A stretch of 64,000 bases of DNA from CBFHND01 sp965657085 (GCA_965657085.1 CBFHND010000002.1:62001-126000); one strand, 5' to 3'; shown: positions 34,107-43,735, counted from the first letter of the stretch. The notes: a model not told the origin generated them from the sequence alone. Made by a program: numbers and translations.

Positions 34107-35232
34107 GCGGCTCTAACATGGCCAAACAGGCCTGAAGCTGATCTATTTCGATGTATTCATCCGGTTTGTGCGCCTGATCGATGTGACCCGGCCCGCAGAC
34201 AACAACATCCATACCCATGCCTTGAAACAGGCCTGCTTCGGTTCCGAAAGGAACGACCCCCGCGGCGTTGTCACCCAACAGCCCGGCAACCAATTCCCGC
34301 GCCAGGTTGTCGTCCACCGGCTCAAGGCCAACGGTTTCGCCGATGATATCCGTCTTGATGTCTGCACCGGGATGAATGGCGCGCATCATCGGCAGCAAAT
34401 CAGTCTCTACAAAAGTCTCAAGCGCATCTTTCACGAATTTTGCATCGTCCTTAACAACCGGGCGCATCTCCCAATCCACTTCGGCTTTGCCCACGATGAC
34501 GTTGTGCGCCACCCCGCCTGAAATGCGGCCAACACTCACGGTTGTCCACGGTGGATCAAACCTGCTGTTCGGTGGCACCCGTGCCATCAGTGCCGCCCGC
34601 AATTCCAAAAGGCGGCTGACGTACCGGACGGCATATTCGGCGGCATTCACACCCTTGCCCGGATTGCTCCCGTGTCCTTCAAGGCCTGTGAAATGCGTCG
34701 TGTATTCATAGCACCCTTTGTGCCCTTCGATCACACGCATGCCTGTTGGCTCGCCCACGACCGCCATCGCGGGGCGCACCCCACGGCTTTGCAGTTCCGG
34801 CACCAGTGCATGCGCGCCCAAACACCCGGTTTCCTCGTCGTGGGTAAACGCGAAATGCAGCGGGCGCCGCACGTCGATACGCCCGGCCATCGTCACGGCG
34901 GCGGCTATAAACCCCTTCATGTCGCAGGTTCCGCGCCCGTAAAGCCGTTTGTCATCGCGCCACATCCGGAACGGATCGCCGGACCAATCCTGATCGGCGA
35001 CAGGCACCACATCGGTATGTCCGCTCAGGACCAGACCTCCATCTGCGTCCGGCCCCATGCTGCCCCAAAGGTTCGCCTTGGTTCCGCAGGGGGAGGCGAT
35101 CACCTCGACCCGCGCACCGGCGTCTTCCAGACGCTGCGCAAGGTAGGCGATCATCTCAAGATTGCTGTCTGTGCTAATGGTCGGAAAAGCCACCAGCTGA
35201 TCAAGCAGATCGATTGTCTCGTTCAGGCTCAT
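34090..35232 (-). CDS. argE: ArgE-type M20 deacetylase
   Basis: 380 residues. Metal-site motifs LSGHTDVVPVADQDW (about 68-82), YGRGTCDMKGF and HDEETGCLGAHALV fit acetylornithine deacetylases. ATGA overlap with the upstream M24 hydrolase gene shows tight coupling. Within arginine biosynthesis it would release ornithine. Next to an ectoine-hydrolase-like protein it may instead remove acetyl from N-acetyl-diaminobutyrate; that is inference. Confidence 0.85.
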   Translation of the reverse strand: MSLNETIDLLDQLVAFPTISTDSNLEMIAYLAQRLEDAGARVEVIASPCGTKANLWGSMGPDADGGLVLSGHTDVVPVADQDWSGDPFRMWRDDKRLYGRGTCDMKGFIAAAVTMAGRIDVRRPLHFAFTHDEETGCLGAHALVPELQSRGVRPAMAVVGEPTGMRVIEGHKGCYEYTTHFTGLEGHGSNPGKGVNAAEYAVRYVSRLLELRAALMARVPPNSRFDPPWTTVSVGRISGGVAHNVIVGKAEVDWEMRPVVKDDAKFVKDALETFVETDLLPMMRAIHPGADIKTDIIGETVGLEPVDDNLARELVAGLLGDNAAGVVPFGTEAGLFQGMGMDVVVCGPGHIDQAHKPDEYIEIDQLQACLAMLEPLMTRA

Positions 35233-36407
35233 GGTTTTACAAACATCTGTCGTGGTCGGGTGCAGAACGTCTCGGCAGGGCCGCTTTCCGTGATGCGTAT
35301 GCTTTCGGTGATCTCAAGTCCCCAATCGTCCATCCAAAGGCCAGGCATGAAGTGAAAAGTCATATTAGGCTCTAATACTGTCTCATCTTCTGCGCGCAAT
35401 GAAATCGTGCGCTCCCCCCAATCCGGAGGATAGCTTAGGCCAATGGGATACCCGCACCGTGCACCACGGTCGATGCCCGCAGCCTCCAAAGGCGCGGCCA
35501 GAGCATTGGCGATATCACACGCCCGATTGCCCGCACGCGCCGCGTCAAGCCCAGCCTCCAGTCCTTCGACCAGAGCGGCTTCTGCGCGGCGCAGAAAGTC
35601 CGGCGGCGTTCCTAGAAACAGCGTCCGGCACAATGGGGCATGATACCTGCGGTAACAGCCCGATATCTCGAAAAAGGTCGCTTCGCCTGTTGCAAAGGGG
35701 CGGCCATCCCAAGTCAGGTGCGGTGCTGCGGCGTCCGATCCCGACGGCAACAAGGGGACAATCGCGGGGTAATCGCCCCAATCCTCCCCGACCCCACGAA
35801 TGGCATCACGGTAAATCTCGGCGACGATCTCGTTCTTCGGAATGCCCGGCTCAACACGCTCAAGCAAACCATCGACGACCTTCTCGGAAATGCGCGCTGC
35901 CTTGCGCATGAAGGCGATTTCCGGATCGGATTTCACCGCCCGCTTCCAATTCACCAACCCGGTCGCGTCGGCAAACCCGACGTTGGGAAGCGCGTCTTTC
36001 AGTGTCGAAAATGCTTTTGCCGAGAAATAGTAGTTGTCCATCTCAACGCCGATGCGCGTGGCACCCACACCCTCGAACAGCCGCGCAAGATCCTGCATCG
36101 GATGGCGGTCAGTCGCCTGAACATAGCTGTCGGCATAGCCACGCACATGATCATCCGCCATCCAGACCGTGCGCAGCGCACCATTGGTGTCCTGGTTGCG
36201 TCCCCACCAGATCGGATCCGCATCCGGCAACACAATCACGCCCTGATGAACGTAAAAAGACCACCCGTCGTAACCCGTCAGCCACGCCTGATTGCTGGGG
36301 TCTGTCACAAACAACAGATCAAGGCCGCGCTTGGCCATTTCATCGCGCACAAGCTGCAAGCGGCGCGCATATTCCGCTCTTTCAAACGGCAGTGATTTTG
36401 ATCGCAT
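35229..36407 (-). CDS. M24-family hydrolase, ectoine hydrolase DoeA-like
   Basis: 392 residues from the ATG at 36407 with GGGGGAG upstream. Pita-bread (creatinase/prolidase) fold. DPSNQAWLTGYDGWSFYVHQ (about 34-53), GVEMDNYYFSAKAF, LPSGSDAAAPHLTWDGRPF and GYPIGLSYPPDWGERTISLR closely resemble ectoine hydrolases (DoeA/EutD), which open ectoine to N-acetyl-diaminobutyrate. Canonical doeB-type deacetylase is not adjacent; an ArgE-type one is. Xaa-Pro peptidase or creatinase activity is less likely. Confidence 0.75.
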   Translation of the reverse strand: MRSKSLPFERAEYARRLQLVRDEMAKRGLDLLFVTDPSNQAWLTGYDGWSFYVHQGVIVLPDADPIWWGRNQDTNGALRTVWMADDHVRGYADSYVQATDRHPMQDLARLFEGVGATRIGVEMDNYYFSAKAFSTLKDALPNVGFADATGLVNWKRAVKSDPEIAFMRKAARISEKVVDGLLERVEPGIPKNEIVAEIYRDAIRGVGEDWGDYPAIVPLLPSGSDAAAPHLTWDGRPFATGEATFFEISGCYRRYHAPLCRTLFLGTPPDFLRRAEAALVEGLEAGLDAARAGNRACDIANALAAPLEAAGIDRGARCGYPIGLSYPPDWGERTISLRAEDETVLEPNMTFHFMPGLWMDDWGLEITESIRITESGPAETFCTRPRQMFVKP

Positions 36408-36646
36408 CGTTACTCCCCCGTTCAATTCCTGCGCGTGGAACCGCCGCGACGCAACATTTTTTAGGGCGATTCTACCTTTGGAACGCCAGTCGCTTGTCCT
36501 GAACAACTGGGGATTGCCGCAAAAGCGCCCGCATTTGCCGCGATTGGCATGAATCTGTCGCAATGCGGTTGCATTGAAGGTTCTGCACGGTTTTACATAT
36601 GCTTAACAAAGCGGAAAACCGCTGTGACCAACCGGGGAGCCTTTCT

Positions 36647-37747
36647 TTGGCTGACATGTCGACCGACGCTGCGTTCGTTGAATTTGAGCGCGTGCAAAAA
36701 AGCTATGATGGCGTGAATCTCGTCGTCAAAGACCTGAACCTTTCCATGCCGCGTGGCGAGTTCCTGACGATGCTTGGCCCATCGGGATCCGGAAAAACCA
36801 CCTGCCTGATGATGCTGGCGGGGTTTGAAACCGCGACCCATGGCGACATTCGTCTGGGCGGCACATCCATCAACAACATTCCCCCGCACAAGCGCGGCAT
36901 CGGCATGGTTTTTCAAAACTATGCCCTGTTCCCGCACATGACGGTTGCCGAAAACCTCGCCTTCCCGCTGGAGGTGCGCAAGATCGGCAAATCGGACCGC
37001 GAGGAAAAGATCAACCGGGCGTTGGGCATGGTCCAGATGAACGATTTCGCTGGCCGTCGGCCGGCGCAATTGTCTGGTGGCCAGCAACAGCGGATCGCTT
37101 TGGCCCGCGCCCTGGTGTTCGAACCCGAGCTTGTCCTGATGGACGAACCACTGGGCGCGCTCGACAAGCAGTTGCGCGAAACCCTGCAATTCGAAATCAC
37201 CAAACTGGCGCATGATCTGGGCATTACAGTGGTTTACGTGACCCATGACCAGACCGAAGCCTTGACGATGTCGGACAGGGTCGCGGTTTTCGATGACGGT
37301 CGCATTCAGCAGTTGGCCCCGCCCGACAAGCTTTATGAAGAGCCGGAAAACAGTTTCGTGGCCCAGTTCATCGGCGAAAACAACACGCTCGAAGGGGTGA
37401 TCAAAGAGATCAACAACGGCGTTGCGTTGGTGCAATTGGATGGCGGAGACCTGATCGATGCCAAACCGGTCAACGTCAGCAAGCCAGGTGAGCGGACCCG
37501 CGTATCCATTCGTCCCGAACGGGTTGAGATGGATCCGAACCGCCTGACGCCGGGCGCACACACGCTCAAGGCCGAAGTGCTCGAATTCATCTACATGGGT
37601 GATATCTTTCGGACGCGCCTGCGTGTCGCGGGCACCGACGAATTCATCATCAAGACGCGGAACGCGCCTGACCAGGTGCGTCTGACCCCCGGCACCCAGA
37701 TCGAAATCGGCTGGTTGCCCGAAGATTGCCGCGCGCTGGACGCTTAA
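36647..37747 (+). CDS. Polyamine/opine-type ABC transporter ATP-binding protein
   Basis: About 366 residues. GPSGSGKTTCLMMLAGF (Walker A), SGGQQQRIALARAL and LVLMDEPLGALD are intact; a TOBE domain follows. A TTG at 36647 is eight bases after GGGGAG, whereas the ATG at 36656 is 17 bases away, so TTG is preferred but not certain. First gene of a four-gene importer distinct from potFABC, divergent from the M24 hydrolase gene. Confidence 0.9.
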   Translation: MADMSTDAAFVEFERVQKSYDGVNLVVKDLNLSMPRGEFLTMLGPSGSGKTTCLMMLAGFETATHGDIRLGGTSINNIPPHKRGIGMVFQNYALFPHMTVAENLAFPLEVRKIGKSDREEKINRALGMVQMNDFAGRRPAQLSGGQQQRIALARALVFEPELVLMDEPLGALDKQLRETLQFEITKLAHDLGITVVYVTHDQTEALTMSDRVAVFDDGRIQQLAPPDKLYEEPENSFVAQFIGENNTLEGVIKEINNGVALVQLDGGDLIDAKPVNVSKPGERTRVSIRPERVEMDPNRLTPGAHTLKAEVLEFIYMGDIFRTRLRVAGTDEFIIKTRNAPDQVRLTPGTQIEIGWLPEDCRALDA

Positions 37748-37810
37748 GCGAAAGCGCGTGCGATATGTCGTGTGGCACTGCCGACACGATGAACAAGGGA
37801 TGGCGCCAAA

Positions 37811-37846
37811 GCCCGTTTACGCCGTCCTCACCACTCTAAAACGGGC
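37811..37846 (+). promoter_or_regulatory. Intercistronic stem-loop before binding-protein gene
   Basis: GCCCGTTT (37811-37818) pairs with AAACGGGC (37839-37846) across a 20-base loop, between the ATPase and binding-protein genes. No T-run follows. Such stems often protect or separate mRNA for abundant binding proteins. Confidence 0.4.
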
Positions 37847-37866
37847 AATTGATTGGGAGATCAACA

Positions 37867-38958
37867 ATGAAACTCAACAAGATCCTGATGGCCACAACGG
37901 CCCTCACGTTTGCAGCCGGCGTCGCCGCTGCAGAGGAAATGACCATCGTTTCATGGGGCGGAGCCTATTCTTCTTCGCAAAAGAACGCATACCACGACCC
38001 CTACACGGCCAAGACCGGCGTCACCATCATCAACGACGACAGCTCGGCCGAGGCCGTGGCGAAACTGCGCGCGATGAACGAAGCGGGCAACGTCACATGG
38101 GACGTCGTCGACGTGGTTGCCGCTGATGCGATCCGCCTGTGCGACGAAGGTCTGGCGATGGAAATCGACCCTGACACACAGTTGGCCGACGCACCCGACG
38201 GCACAAAAGCTTCCGAAGACTTCGGCGACCTGCTGGTCAGCGAATGTTTTATCCCGCAGATCGTGTATTCGACAACATTCGGCTATCGCACGGACATGGT
38301 TGGCGACACGCCCCCCACATCGGTCTGCGCCGTCTTCGACACCGAAGCCTATCCCGGCAAGCGTTCGCTGGAAAAGCGCCCAATCAACAACATGGAATGG
38401 GCTCTGATCTGTGACGGCGTTGCCAACGAAGACGTCTATGACGTCCTGGCAACCGAAGAAGGCCAGCAAAAGGCCCTCGACAAGCTGGCAACCATCAAGG
38501 ACGACGTGATCTGGTGGTCCGCTGGTGCCGACACGCCCCAGCTGCTCGCAGATGGCGAAGTTGTCATGGGCTCGACCTACAACGGTCGCCTGTTCTCGGT
38601 CATCGAAGAGCAGAAACAACCCGTTGCAATGCTTTGGGACGCGCAGGTGTTCGACCTTGACGGTTGGATCATCCCAACAGGCCTGAGCGAAGAGCGCAAG
38701 GCGCGCGCGCTGGACTACATCATGTTCGCGACAGACACACAGCGTCTGGCAGACCAAGCCAAGTACATCAGCTACGGTCCTGCACGCGCATCGTCCGCGC
38801 CGCTGGTCGGCAAACACGCCGAACTGGGCATCGATATGGCGCCACACATGCCAACCGATCCCGAGAACGCCAAGAACACGTTCCTCTACAACTACGAGTT
38901 CTGGGCTGACTACCGCGACGACATCGACGCCAAATTCCAGGCGTGGCTGGCACAATAA
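37867..38958 (+). CDS. Periplasmic binding protein, PotD-like
   Basis: 363 residues from the ATG at 37867 with GGGAG upstream. Signal peptide MKLNKILMATTALTFAAGVAAA. EEMTIVSWGGAYSSSQKNAY is the start of the mature polyamine/opine-type binding fold (SBP_bac_8). Four cysteines in the mature part suggest disulfides in the periplasm. Substrate unknown; neighbouring M24 and M20 enzymes hint at a compatible solute or amino-acid derivative. Confidence 0.88.
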   Translation: MKLNKILMATTALTFAAGVAAAEEMTIVSWGGAYSSSQKNAYHDPYTAKTGVTIINDDSSAEAVAKLRAMNEAGNVTWDVVDVVAADAIRLCDEGLAMEIDPDTQLADAPDGTKASEDFGDLLVSECFIPQIVYSTTFGYRTDMVGDTPPTSVCAVFDTEAYPGKRSLEKRPINNMEWALICDGVANEDVYDVLATEEGQQKALDKLATIKDDVIWWSAGADTPQLLADGEVVMGSTYNGRLFSVIEEQKQPVAMLWDAQVFDLDGWIIPTGLSEERKARALDYIMFATDTQRLADQAKYISYGPARASSAPLVGKHAELGIDMAPHMPTDPENAKNTFLYNYEFWADYRDDIDAKFQAWLAQ

Positions 38959-39025
38959 GCCTGCCTCGACATGAACATCGGTGGGGGCCAAACGGCCTCC
39001 GCCACCTCTCCAAACCGCGAGACCA

Positions 39026-40300
39026 ATGATGAGCGATATGACAGCATCCGGCCCCGTTCTTGCCGCTGACGGAACCCCGCTGAAACGCAGTCTGGCCAAA
39101 GCCCTGCGTCGTCAGAAGCTGCGCGCCTTGATGCTGATTGCGCCATTGCTGATCTTTGTTCTTGTGACCTTCATCGTGCCCATCGGGTCGATGCTTTTCC
39201 GTTCGGTGGAAAACGACATCGTCGCCAATACCCTGCCCGAAACCGTGGTCGCACTTGCCAGCTGGGAGTCCAGCACCGGGGAATTGCCTGACGAAGAGGT
39301 CTATGCCGCCTTTGCCCGCGACATGATCAAAGCGGTCGAGGCCAAGCAGCACACGCGTCTCGGCACCCGGTTGAACTATGAGAAAACCGGCATTTCATCG
39401 ATGTTCCGCCAATCGGGGCGCAAGATGAAGCGCCTTGATCCGGTTGCAGATGCGCCGTTCAAGGACAAGCTGATCGAGATTCACAAAGGGTGGGGTGATA
39501 TCGAAACCTGGAAGACGCTCCAGACCCACTCGGGGCTCTATACATCCGGCTACTTCCTCAATGCAGTTGATGCGCAAAAAACGCCCGATGGCATCGCATG
39601 GCAGCCCGAAGAGAAACAAATCCTGCTCAAACTCTTTTGGCGCACATTGGTGATGTCGCTCGTCATTACCGGGTCGTGCATCCTTTTGGGTTATCCAGTC
39701 GCTTGGCTCTTGGCCAACCTGCCGACGCGGCAGGCGAACCTTTTGCTAATCCTTGTTCTGCTGCCGTTCTGGACATCGCTTCTGGTGCGGACCAGCGCGT
39801 GGAAAGTGATGCTGCAACAGCAAGGTGTGATCAATGATGTCTTGGTCTGGATCGGGTTGGTGGAGGATGCCAAGCGCATAATCATGATCAACAACGAAGC
39901 TGGCACGATTGTCGCCATGACACACATTCTGTTGCCCTTCATGATCTTGCCCATGTTCTCTGTGATGCAGACCATCCCGCCCGCCTATTTGCGGGCAGCC
40001 AAGTCCCTAGGGGCGACAAATTGGACAGCCTTTTGGCGGGTTTACTTTCCGCAGTCGGTGCCCGGTATCGGCGCGGGGTCGATCCTCGTGTTCATCCTGT
40101 CCATCGGCTACTACATCACGCCGGAAATCGTGGGCGGCACCAAGGGTGTGTTCATCTCGAACCGGATCGCCTACCACATTTCGTCGTCGCTCAACTGGGG
40201 CCTCGCGGCGGCGCTTGGGTCCATCCTGCTGGCGGTCGTTCTCTTGCTCTACTGGTGCTACGACCGGATCGTCGGCATCGACAACGTGAAACTGGGATAA
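39026..40300 (+). CDS. ABC permease, PotB-like with long periplasmic insert
   Basis: About 424 residues against about 290 for potB. After the first helix (LMLIAPLLIFVLVTFIVPIG, about 35-54) comes a polar stretch of about 140 residues, then the usual permease core with the coupling loop YLRAAKSLGATNWTAFWRVY. The insert should face the periplasm and may contact the binding protein. Similar long PotB forms occur in Rhodobacterales opine/polyamine importers. Confidence 0.88.
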   Translation: MMSDMTASGPVLAADGTPLKRSLAKALRRQKLRALMLIAPLLIFVLVTFIVPIGSMLFRSVENDIVANTLPETVVALASWESSTGELPDEEVYAAFARDMIKAVEAKQHTRLGTRLNYEKTGISSMFRQSGRKMKRLDPVADAPFKDKLIEIHKGWGDIETWKTLQTHSGLYTSGYFLNAVDAQKTPDGIAWQPEEKQILLKLFWRTLVMSLVITGSCILLGYPVAWLLANLPTRQANLLLILVLLPFWTSLLVRTSAWKVMLQQQGVINDVLVWIGLVEDAKRIIMINNEAGTIVAMTHILLPFMILPMFSVMQTIPPAYLRAAKSLGATNWTAFWRVYFPQSVPGIGAGSILVFILSIGYYITPEIVGGTKGVFISNRIAYHISSSLNWGLAAALGSILLAVVLLLYWCYDRIVGIDNVKLG

Positions 40301-40305
40301 CGCAC

Positions 40306-41517
40306 ATGGCCGCTTTGACACCTATCTCGCGCAAGCCTCTGTCATTCGTCATCCCGTCTGTTGGATTGGCCGGTGGGTTCGCTGGCCTCTTTGTGGGCGC
40401 CGCAAATGGCGGCACCCTGATCGGGGCCGTTGCCGGTGCTATCGCGGTGATGATCCTGGCTGCGTTTTTCATCGCATCGCTCAGGAATGAACGCCTGGCC
40501 CGCTGGATTACCGTTGTCGCCTTTACTGTTGTCGGGTTTGCCGTTGGCGGCCTGCCGCTGGGTGTGCTCGGTCTGTTGGCCGGCGCATTCTTTGGTTGGT
40601 TCATCTTCTGGCTGTACGAAGGACGTTACCGCGCGCGCCTCTTGCCCTACCTGACCCCCGGACAGGTGCTGTGGCATTATACGTTCCGCGTGTTGGCCGG
40701 TGCGATTTTCGTATTCCTGATCACGCCCATCCTCGTGGTCATGCCGCTCAGCTTCAATGCGCAGGACTTCTTCACATTTACTCCGGAAATGCTGCGCTTT
40801 GATCCCGAAGGCTATAGCCTCAAGCATTACCGCGATTTTCTGACCAACAATGAATGGCAGCGCAGTCTCAAGAACTCGCTGATCATCGCCCCAATCGCGA
40901 CGATCATCTCTGTCTCGCTGGGAACATTGGCGGCCATCGGCCTGTCGCAATCACATGTCCCGTTCAAAGGAACGATCATGGCGGTTCTGATCTCGCCCAT
41001 GATCGTCCCCCTGATCATCTCGGCCACGGGCATGTTCTTCTTCTACTCGACGCTCGGCAACTGGATGGAAGGTACTCTTGGTCTCGACAAGAACTTCGTC
41101 GGCTACATCAAAGTGATCCTTGCACATGCTGTTCTTGGCATCCCGTTTGTCATCATCACGGTAACTGCCACATTGGTGGGCTTTGACCGGTCGCTGACGC
41201 GCGCCGCTGCCAACATGGGGGCCAACCCGGTGACCACGTTCTTCAAGGTGCAAATGCCGCTGATCCTGCCCGGCGTGATCTCGGGCGGCCTGTTCGCCTT
41301 CATCACATCCTTCGACGAGGTCGTTGTTGTGCTGTTCGTGGGCTCCGCCGGTCAGAAGACATTGCCATGGCAAATGTTTACAGGTCTGCGTGAACAGATC
41401 AGCCCGACAATCCTCGCCGTGGCGACGATCCTGGTGGCGATCTCCATCGCATTGCTGACGGTGGTCGAATTGCTGCGCCGCCGGTCTGAACGGCTGCGGG
41501 GCATGTCACCGGCTTGA
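40306..41517 (+). CDS. ABC permease, PotC-like with extra N-terminal helices
   Basis: 403 residues from the ATG at 40306, five bases after the upstream stop. Residues 1 to about 110 hold three to four hydrophobic segments rich in Gly and Ala, unlike standard PotC (about 270 residues). The PotC core begins near LWHYTFRVLAGAIFVFLITP; coupling loop LTRAAANMGANPVTTFFKVQ. Completes the second importer. Confidence 0.88.
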   Translation: MAALTPISRKPLSFVIPSVGLAGGFAGLFVGAANGGTLIGAVAGAIAVMILAAFFIASLRNERLARWITVVAFTVVGFAVGGLPLGVLGLLAGAFFGWFIFWLYEGRYRARLLPYLTPGQVLWHYTFRVLAGAIFVFLITPILVVMPLSFNAQDFFTFTPEMLRFDPEGYSLKHYRDFLTNNEWQRSLKNSLIIAPIATIISVSLGTLAAIGLSQSHVPFKGTIMAVLISPMIVPLIISATGMFFFYSTLGNWMEGTLGLDKNFVGYIKVILAHAVLGIPFVIITVTATLVGFDRSLTRAAANMGANPVTTFFKVQMPLILPGVISGGLFAFITSFDEVVVVLFVGSAGQKTLPWQMFTGLREQISPTILAVATILVAISIALLTVVELLRRRSERLRGMSPA

Positions 41518-41533
41518 TCCTTGGTCGGTTTGC

Positions 41534-42871
41534 TCAGCGCAATCGCTTCAACAGGCGCAGCGACGCATAACCATCCTGAACAAGGCCCTCTGACCGCTGA
41601 TAAGATCGCACCGCGTTGATCGTTAGCGGCCCAATCCTGCCATCGATCTTTTGCGTATCGAACCCTTTCCGGGTCAACCGGCGCTGCAGTTCCTTGCGTT
41701 CCTTGAACGTCAACGCGCGGTCCTCGCGCGGCCAATTCGCCTTGATCGCTGGCCCGCCTTTTATCCGATCGCTCAGATGCCCAACCCCGATCACATAAGC
41801 ATCGGCAGTGTTGTATCGCTCGATCACCGCGAAATTGTCAAAGATCAGAAAAGCAGCACCATCGCTGCCAGCGGGCAACAGTACCGACGCCGGACCATAG
41901 TCGCGCACTGATCCATTGACACCGACAACACCCAGCTTGGCCCACGCGCTTGGGGCTTTCTTGATTTCACGATTGGCCAGCGCATAATCAAAATCACGGG
42001 GCACCGTGACCTCAACCCCCCATGGCACGCCCGTCTTCCAGCCAAACTTTTTAAGGTAGGCAGCCGTTGATGCCAGCGCGTCCGTTGGATCATCAGACCA
42101 GATGTCCCGCTTGCCATCGCCTGTGAAATCGACCGCATAATCGAGATAGGATGTCGGTATGAACTGAGTGTGGCCCATGGCCCCGGCCCAGCTTCCTGTC
42201 ATGTTGCGCGGCGTCGTGTCGCCGTTTTGAAGGATCTTCAACGCGGCGATCAACTGTTCTTCAAAAAACTGACCACGCCGCGCATCAAAGGCCAGTGTCG
42301 CAAGGCTCTGAACCACATCGTTGCTGCCACGAAAGGTACCATATGCGCTTTCCAGCCCCCAGATGGCCACAACCACTTCCTTCTCAACCCCATAACGTGC
42401 CTCGATGGTGTCGAGCGTGCCATTGTGCTTTCGCAGGGCTGCTTTGCCGTTGCGAATGCGGGCGTCTGAGGCCGCACTGTCGAGATAGTCCCAGATCGTC
42501 TTGGTAAACTCTGACTGATTGCGGTCGCGCTTGATCACTGCTGCGTCGTAGCGCACACCTTGGAACGCACGGTCAAAGACTGCCGCGCTGATCCCTGAGT
42601 TGGCAGCCCGAGGTTTGAACGCTTTGATCCACCGCTGAAACCGCGCATTGGAGGCGACTAGAACCGCCTCGTCCCCGTATTTGGGTGCCACGAGGTTTTC
42701 AGGTCGCACGACCGGACGCAGGGTGGATGTCGATGTGGATGCCGCAAGAACTACACGTGGCTCCAACGGGCGGTCCAATGGCCGCAAAGAGTCCACCGTT
42801 GGACCCGCGGCCAAACCGGGACCGGCACATATGGCAAGAAAAATTGCCACGCTCGAACGCACACACCGCAT
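41534..42871 (-). CDS. Lytic murein transglycosylase, MltB type
   Basis: 445 residues from the ATG at 42871, preceded by GAGG. Signal peptide MRCVRSSVAIFLAICAGPGLA. The catalytic Glu is in WGLESAYGTF; AGAMGHTQFIPTSYLDYAVD is the MltB/SLT_2 substrate groove. A C-terminal peptidoglycan-binding domain (KGFDTQKIDGRIGPLTINAV, about 400-445) completes it. It cleaves glycan strands in the periplasm. A longer upstream reading overlaps the YafY gene and is not used. Confidence 0.9.
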   Translation of the reverse strand: MRCVRSSVAIFLAICAGPGLAAGPTVDSLRPLDRPLEPRVVLAASTSTSTLRPVVRPENLVAPKYGDEAVLVASNARFQRWIKAFKPRAANSGISAAVFDRAFQGVRYDAAVIKRDRNQSEFTKTIWDYLDSAASDARIRNGKAALRKHNGTLDTIEARYGVEKEVVVAIWGLESAYGTFRGSNDVVQSLATLAFDARRGQFFEEQLIAALKILQNGDTTPRNMTGSWAGAMGHTQFIPTSYLDYAVDFTGDGKRDIWSDDPTDALASTAAYLKKFGWKTGVPWGVEVTVPRDFDYALANREIKKAPSAWAKLGVVGVNGSVRDYGPASVLLPAGSDGAAFLIFDNFAVIERYNTADAYVIGVGHLSDRIKGGPAIKANWPREDRALTFKERKELQRRLTRKGFDTQKIDGRIGPLTINAVRSYQRSEGLVQDGYASLRLLKRLR

Positions 42872-42938
42872 AATTTGCCTCAGGATATTTTTTTGCGTTG
42901 TTTCCAATTTAGCGGCAATCAATCGTGATCGAAAGCCA

Positions 42939-43658
42939 TCATTCCGATGTGGCGCGATCCATTGCCGATCCCTGGATGTCTGCCCGAATACGCGCAATGT
43001 GTTCGCGCAACAAAGCGACCCTGTGGGGCCGAAAGCTGTCGGAGGTTACGGTCAACGTCTGCATCCGGTCCAAACGGAAACCCCGGAAATCCTCGCGCAG
43101 CGTGCACCATGCCAACAGCATGTTGGTGTTTTCCATATAGACAATGCCAAGCGGTTTGACGGTGCGCTGCGTGCGCGCGCCTTTGGCGTCCTCATAATCA
43201 AAGCGCACGCATAGCTCATCCCACGTGGCCTGTCGCAGCAGGGCCACGTCGATCAACGGTGGCTCCGGCCGATAATACCGTTGCGCATCCAGAATGGCGT
43301 GCTGCAACCTGTGCGCCTGCCGCGGCGGCACACGGCTTTGAATTTTCGACAGCGCCGAATTCGCCGCTCGTGCCAAGGCCGGGTCGCCAATGATCGCCAC
43401 ATCTCTCAACCCGAGAACCAAGGCTTCAAGCTCGTCATCTTCGAACCCAAGCGGCGGTAACGCGGTGTCTTCCACCAGGGTGAAACCAAAGCCCGCTTCG
43501 CCGTCTATCACCGCGCCAAGGCCGCGCAGGCTGTCGATGTCCCTGTAGATCGTGCGCAGTGACACGTTCATTTCGGACGCGAGGCTTTGCGCGGTCACAG
43601 GTGGCGACAAACGGCGCAACGTCTGCATCAATTGGAAAAGGCGATGGGTTCTGCTCAT
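42939..43658 (-). CDS. YafY/DeoR-like regulator with WYL domain
   Basis: 239 residues. N-terminal HTH_11 (RLFQLMQTLRRLSPPVTAQS, then VSLRTIYRDIDSLRGLGA at about 32-49) and a WYL-type ligand domain from about 140. Divergent from a GST gene; the gap contains nested palindromes (43661-43711). Probably represses or activates the GST in response to a metabolite. Confidence 0.87.
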   Translation of the reverse strand: MSRTHRLFQLMQTLRRLSPPVTAQSLASEMNVSLRTIYRDIDSLRGLGAVIDGEAGFGFTLVEDTALPPLGFEDDELEALVLGLRDVAIIGDPALARAANSALSKIQSRVPPRQAHRLQHAILDAQRYYRPEPPLIDVALLRQATWDELCVRFDYEDAKGARTQRTVKPLGIVYMENTNMLLAWCTLREDFRGFRLDRMQTLTVTSDSFRPHRVALLREHIARIRADIQGSAMDRATSE

Positions 43659-43660
43659 TC

Positions 43661-43711
43661 ATCTAGCATAGCACACATACTGACAAATATTGTCAGCAAC
43701 CGATGCTAGAT
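43661..43711. promoter_or_regulatory. Nested palindromic operator between regulator and GST
   Basis: The inner palindrome CTGACAA-ATA-TTGTCAG (43680-43696) is nearly concentric with outer nine-base arms ATCTAGCAT (43661-43669) and ATGCTAGAT (43703-43711). It occupies the short gap between the YafY-type gene and the GST, the expected place for autoregulation. Confidence 0.65.
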
Positions 43712-43735
43712 CACCGTCATAGAACGGGAGCAACC

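Noticed and set aside
42871..42997. N-terminal extension of the lytic transglycosylase
   Set aside because: It would overlap the YafY-type gene and hide a clear signal peptide; GAGG supports the ATG at 42871.
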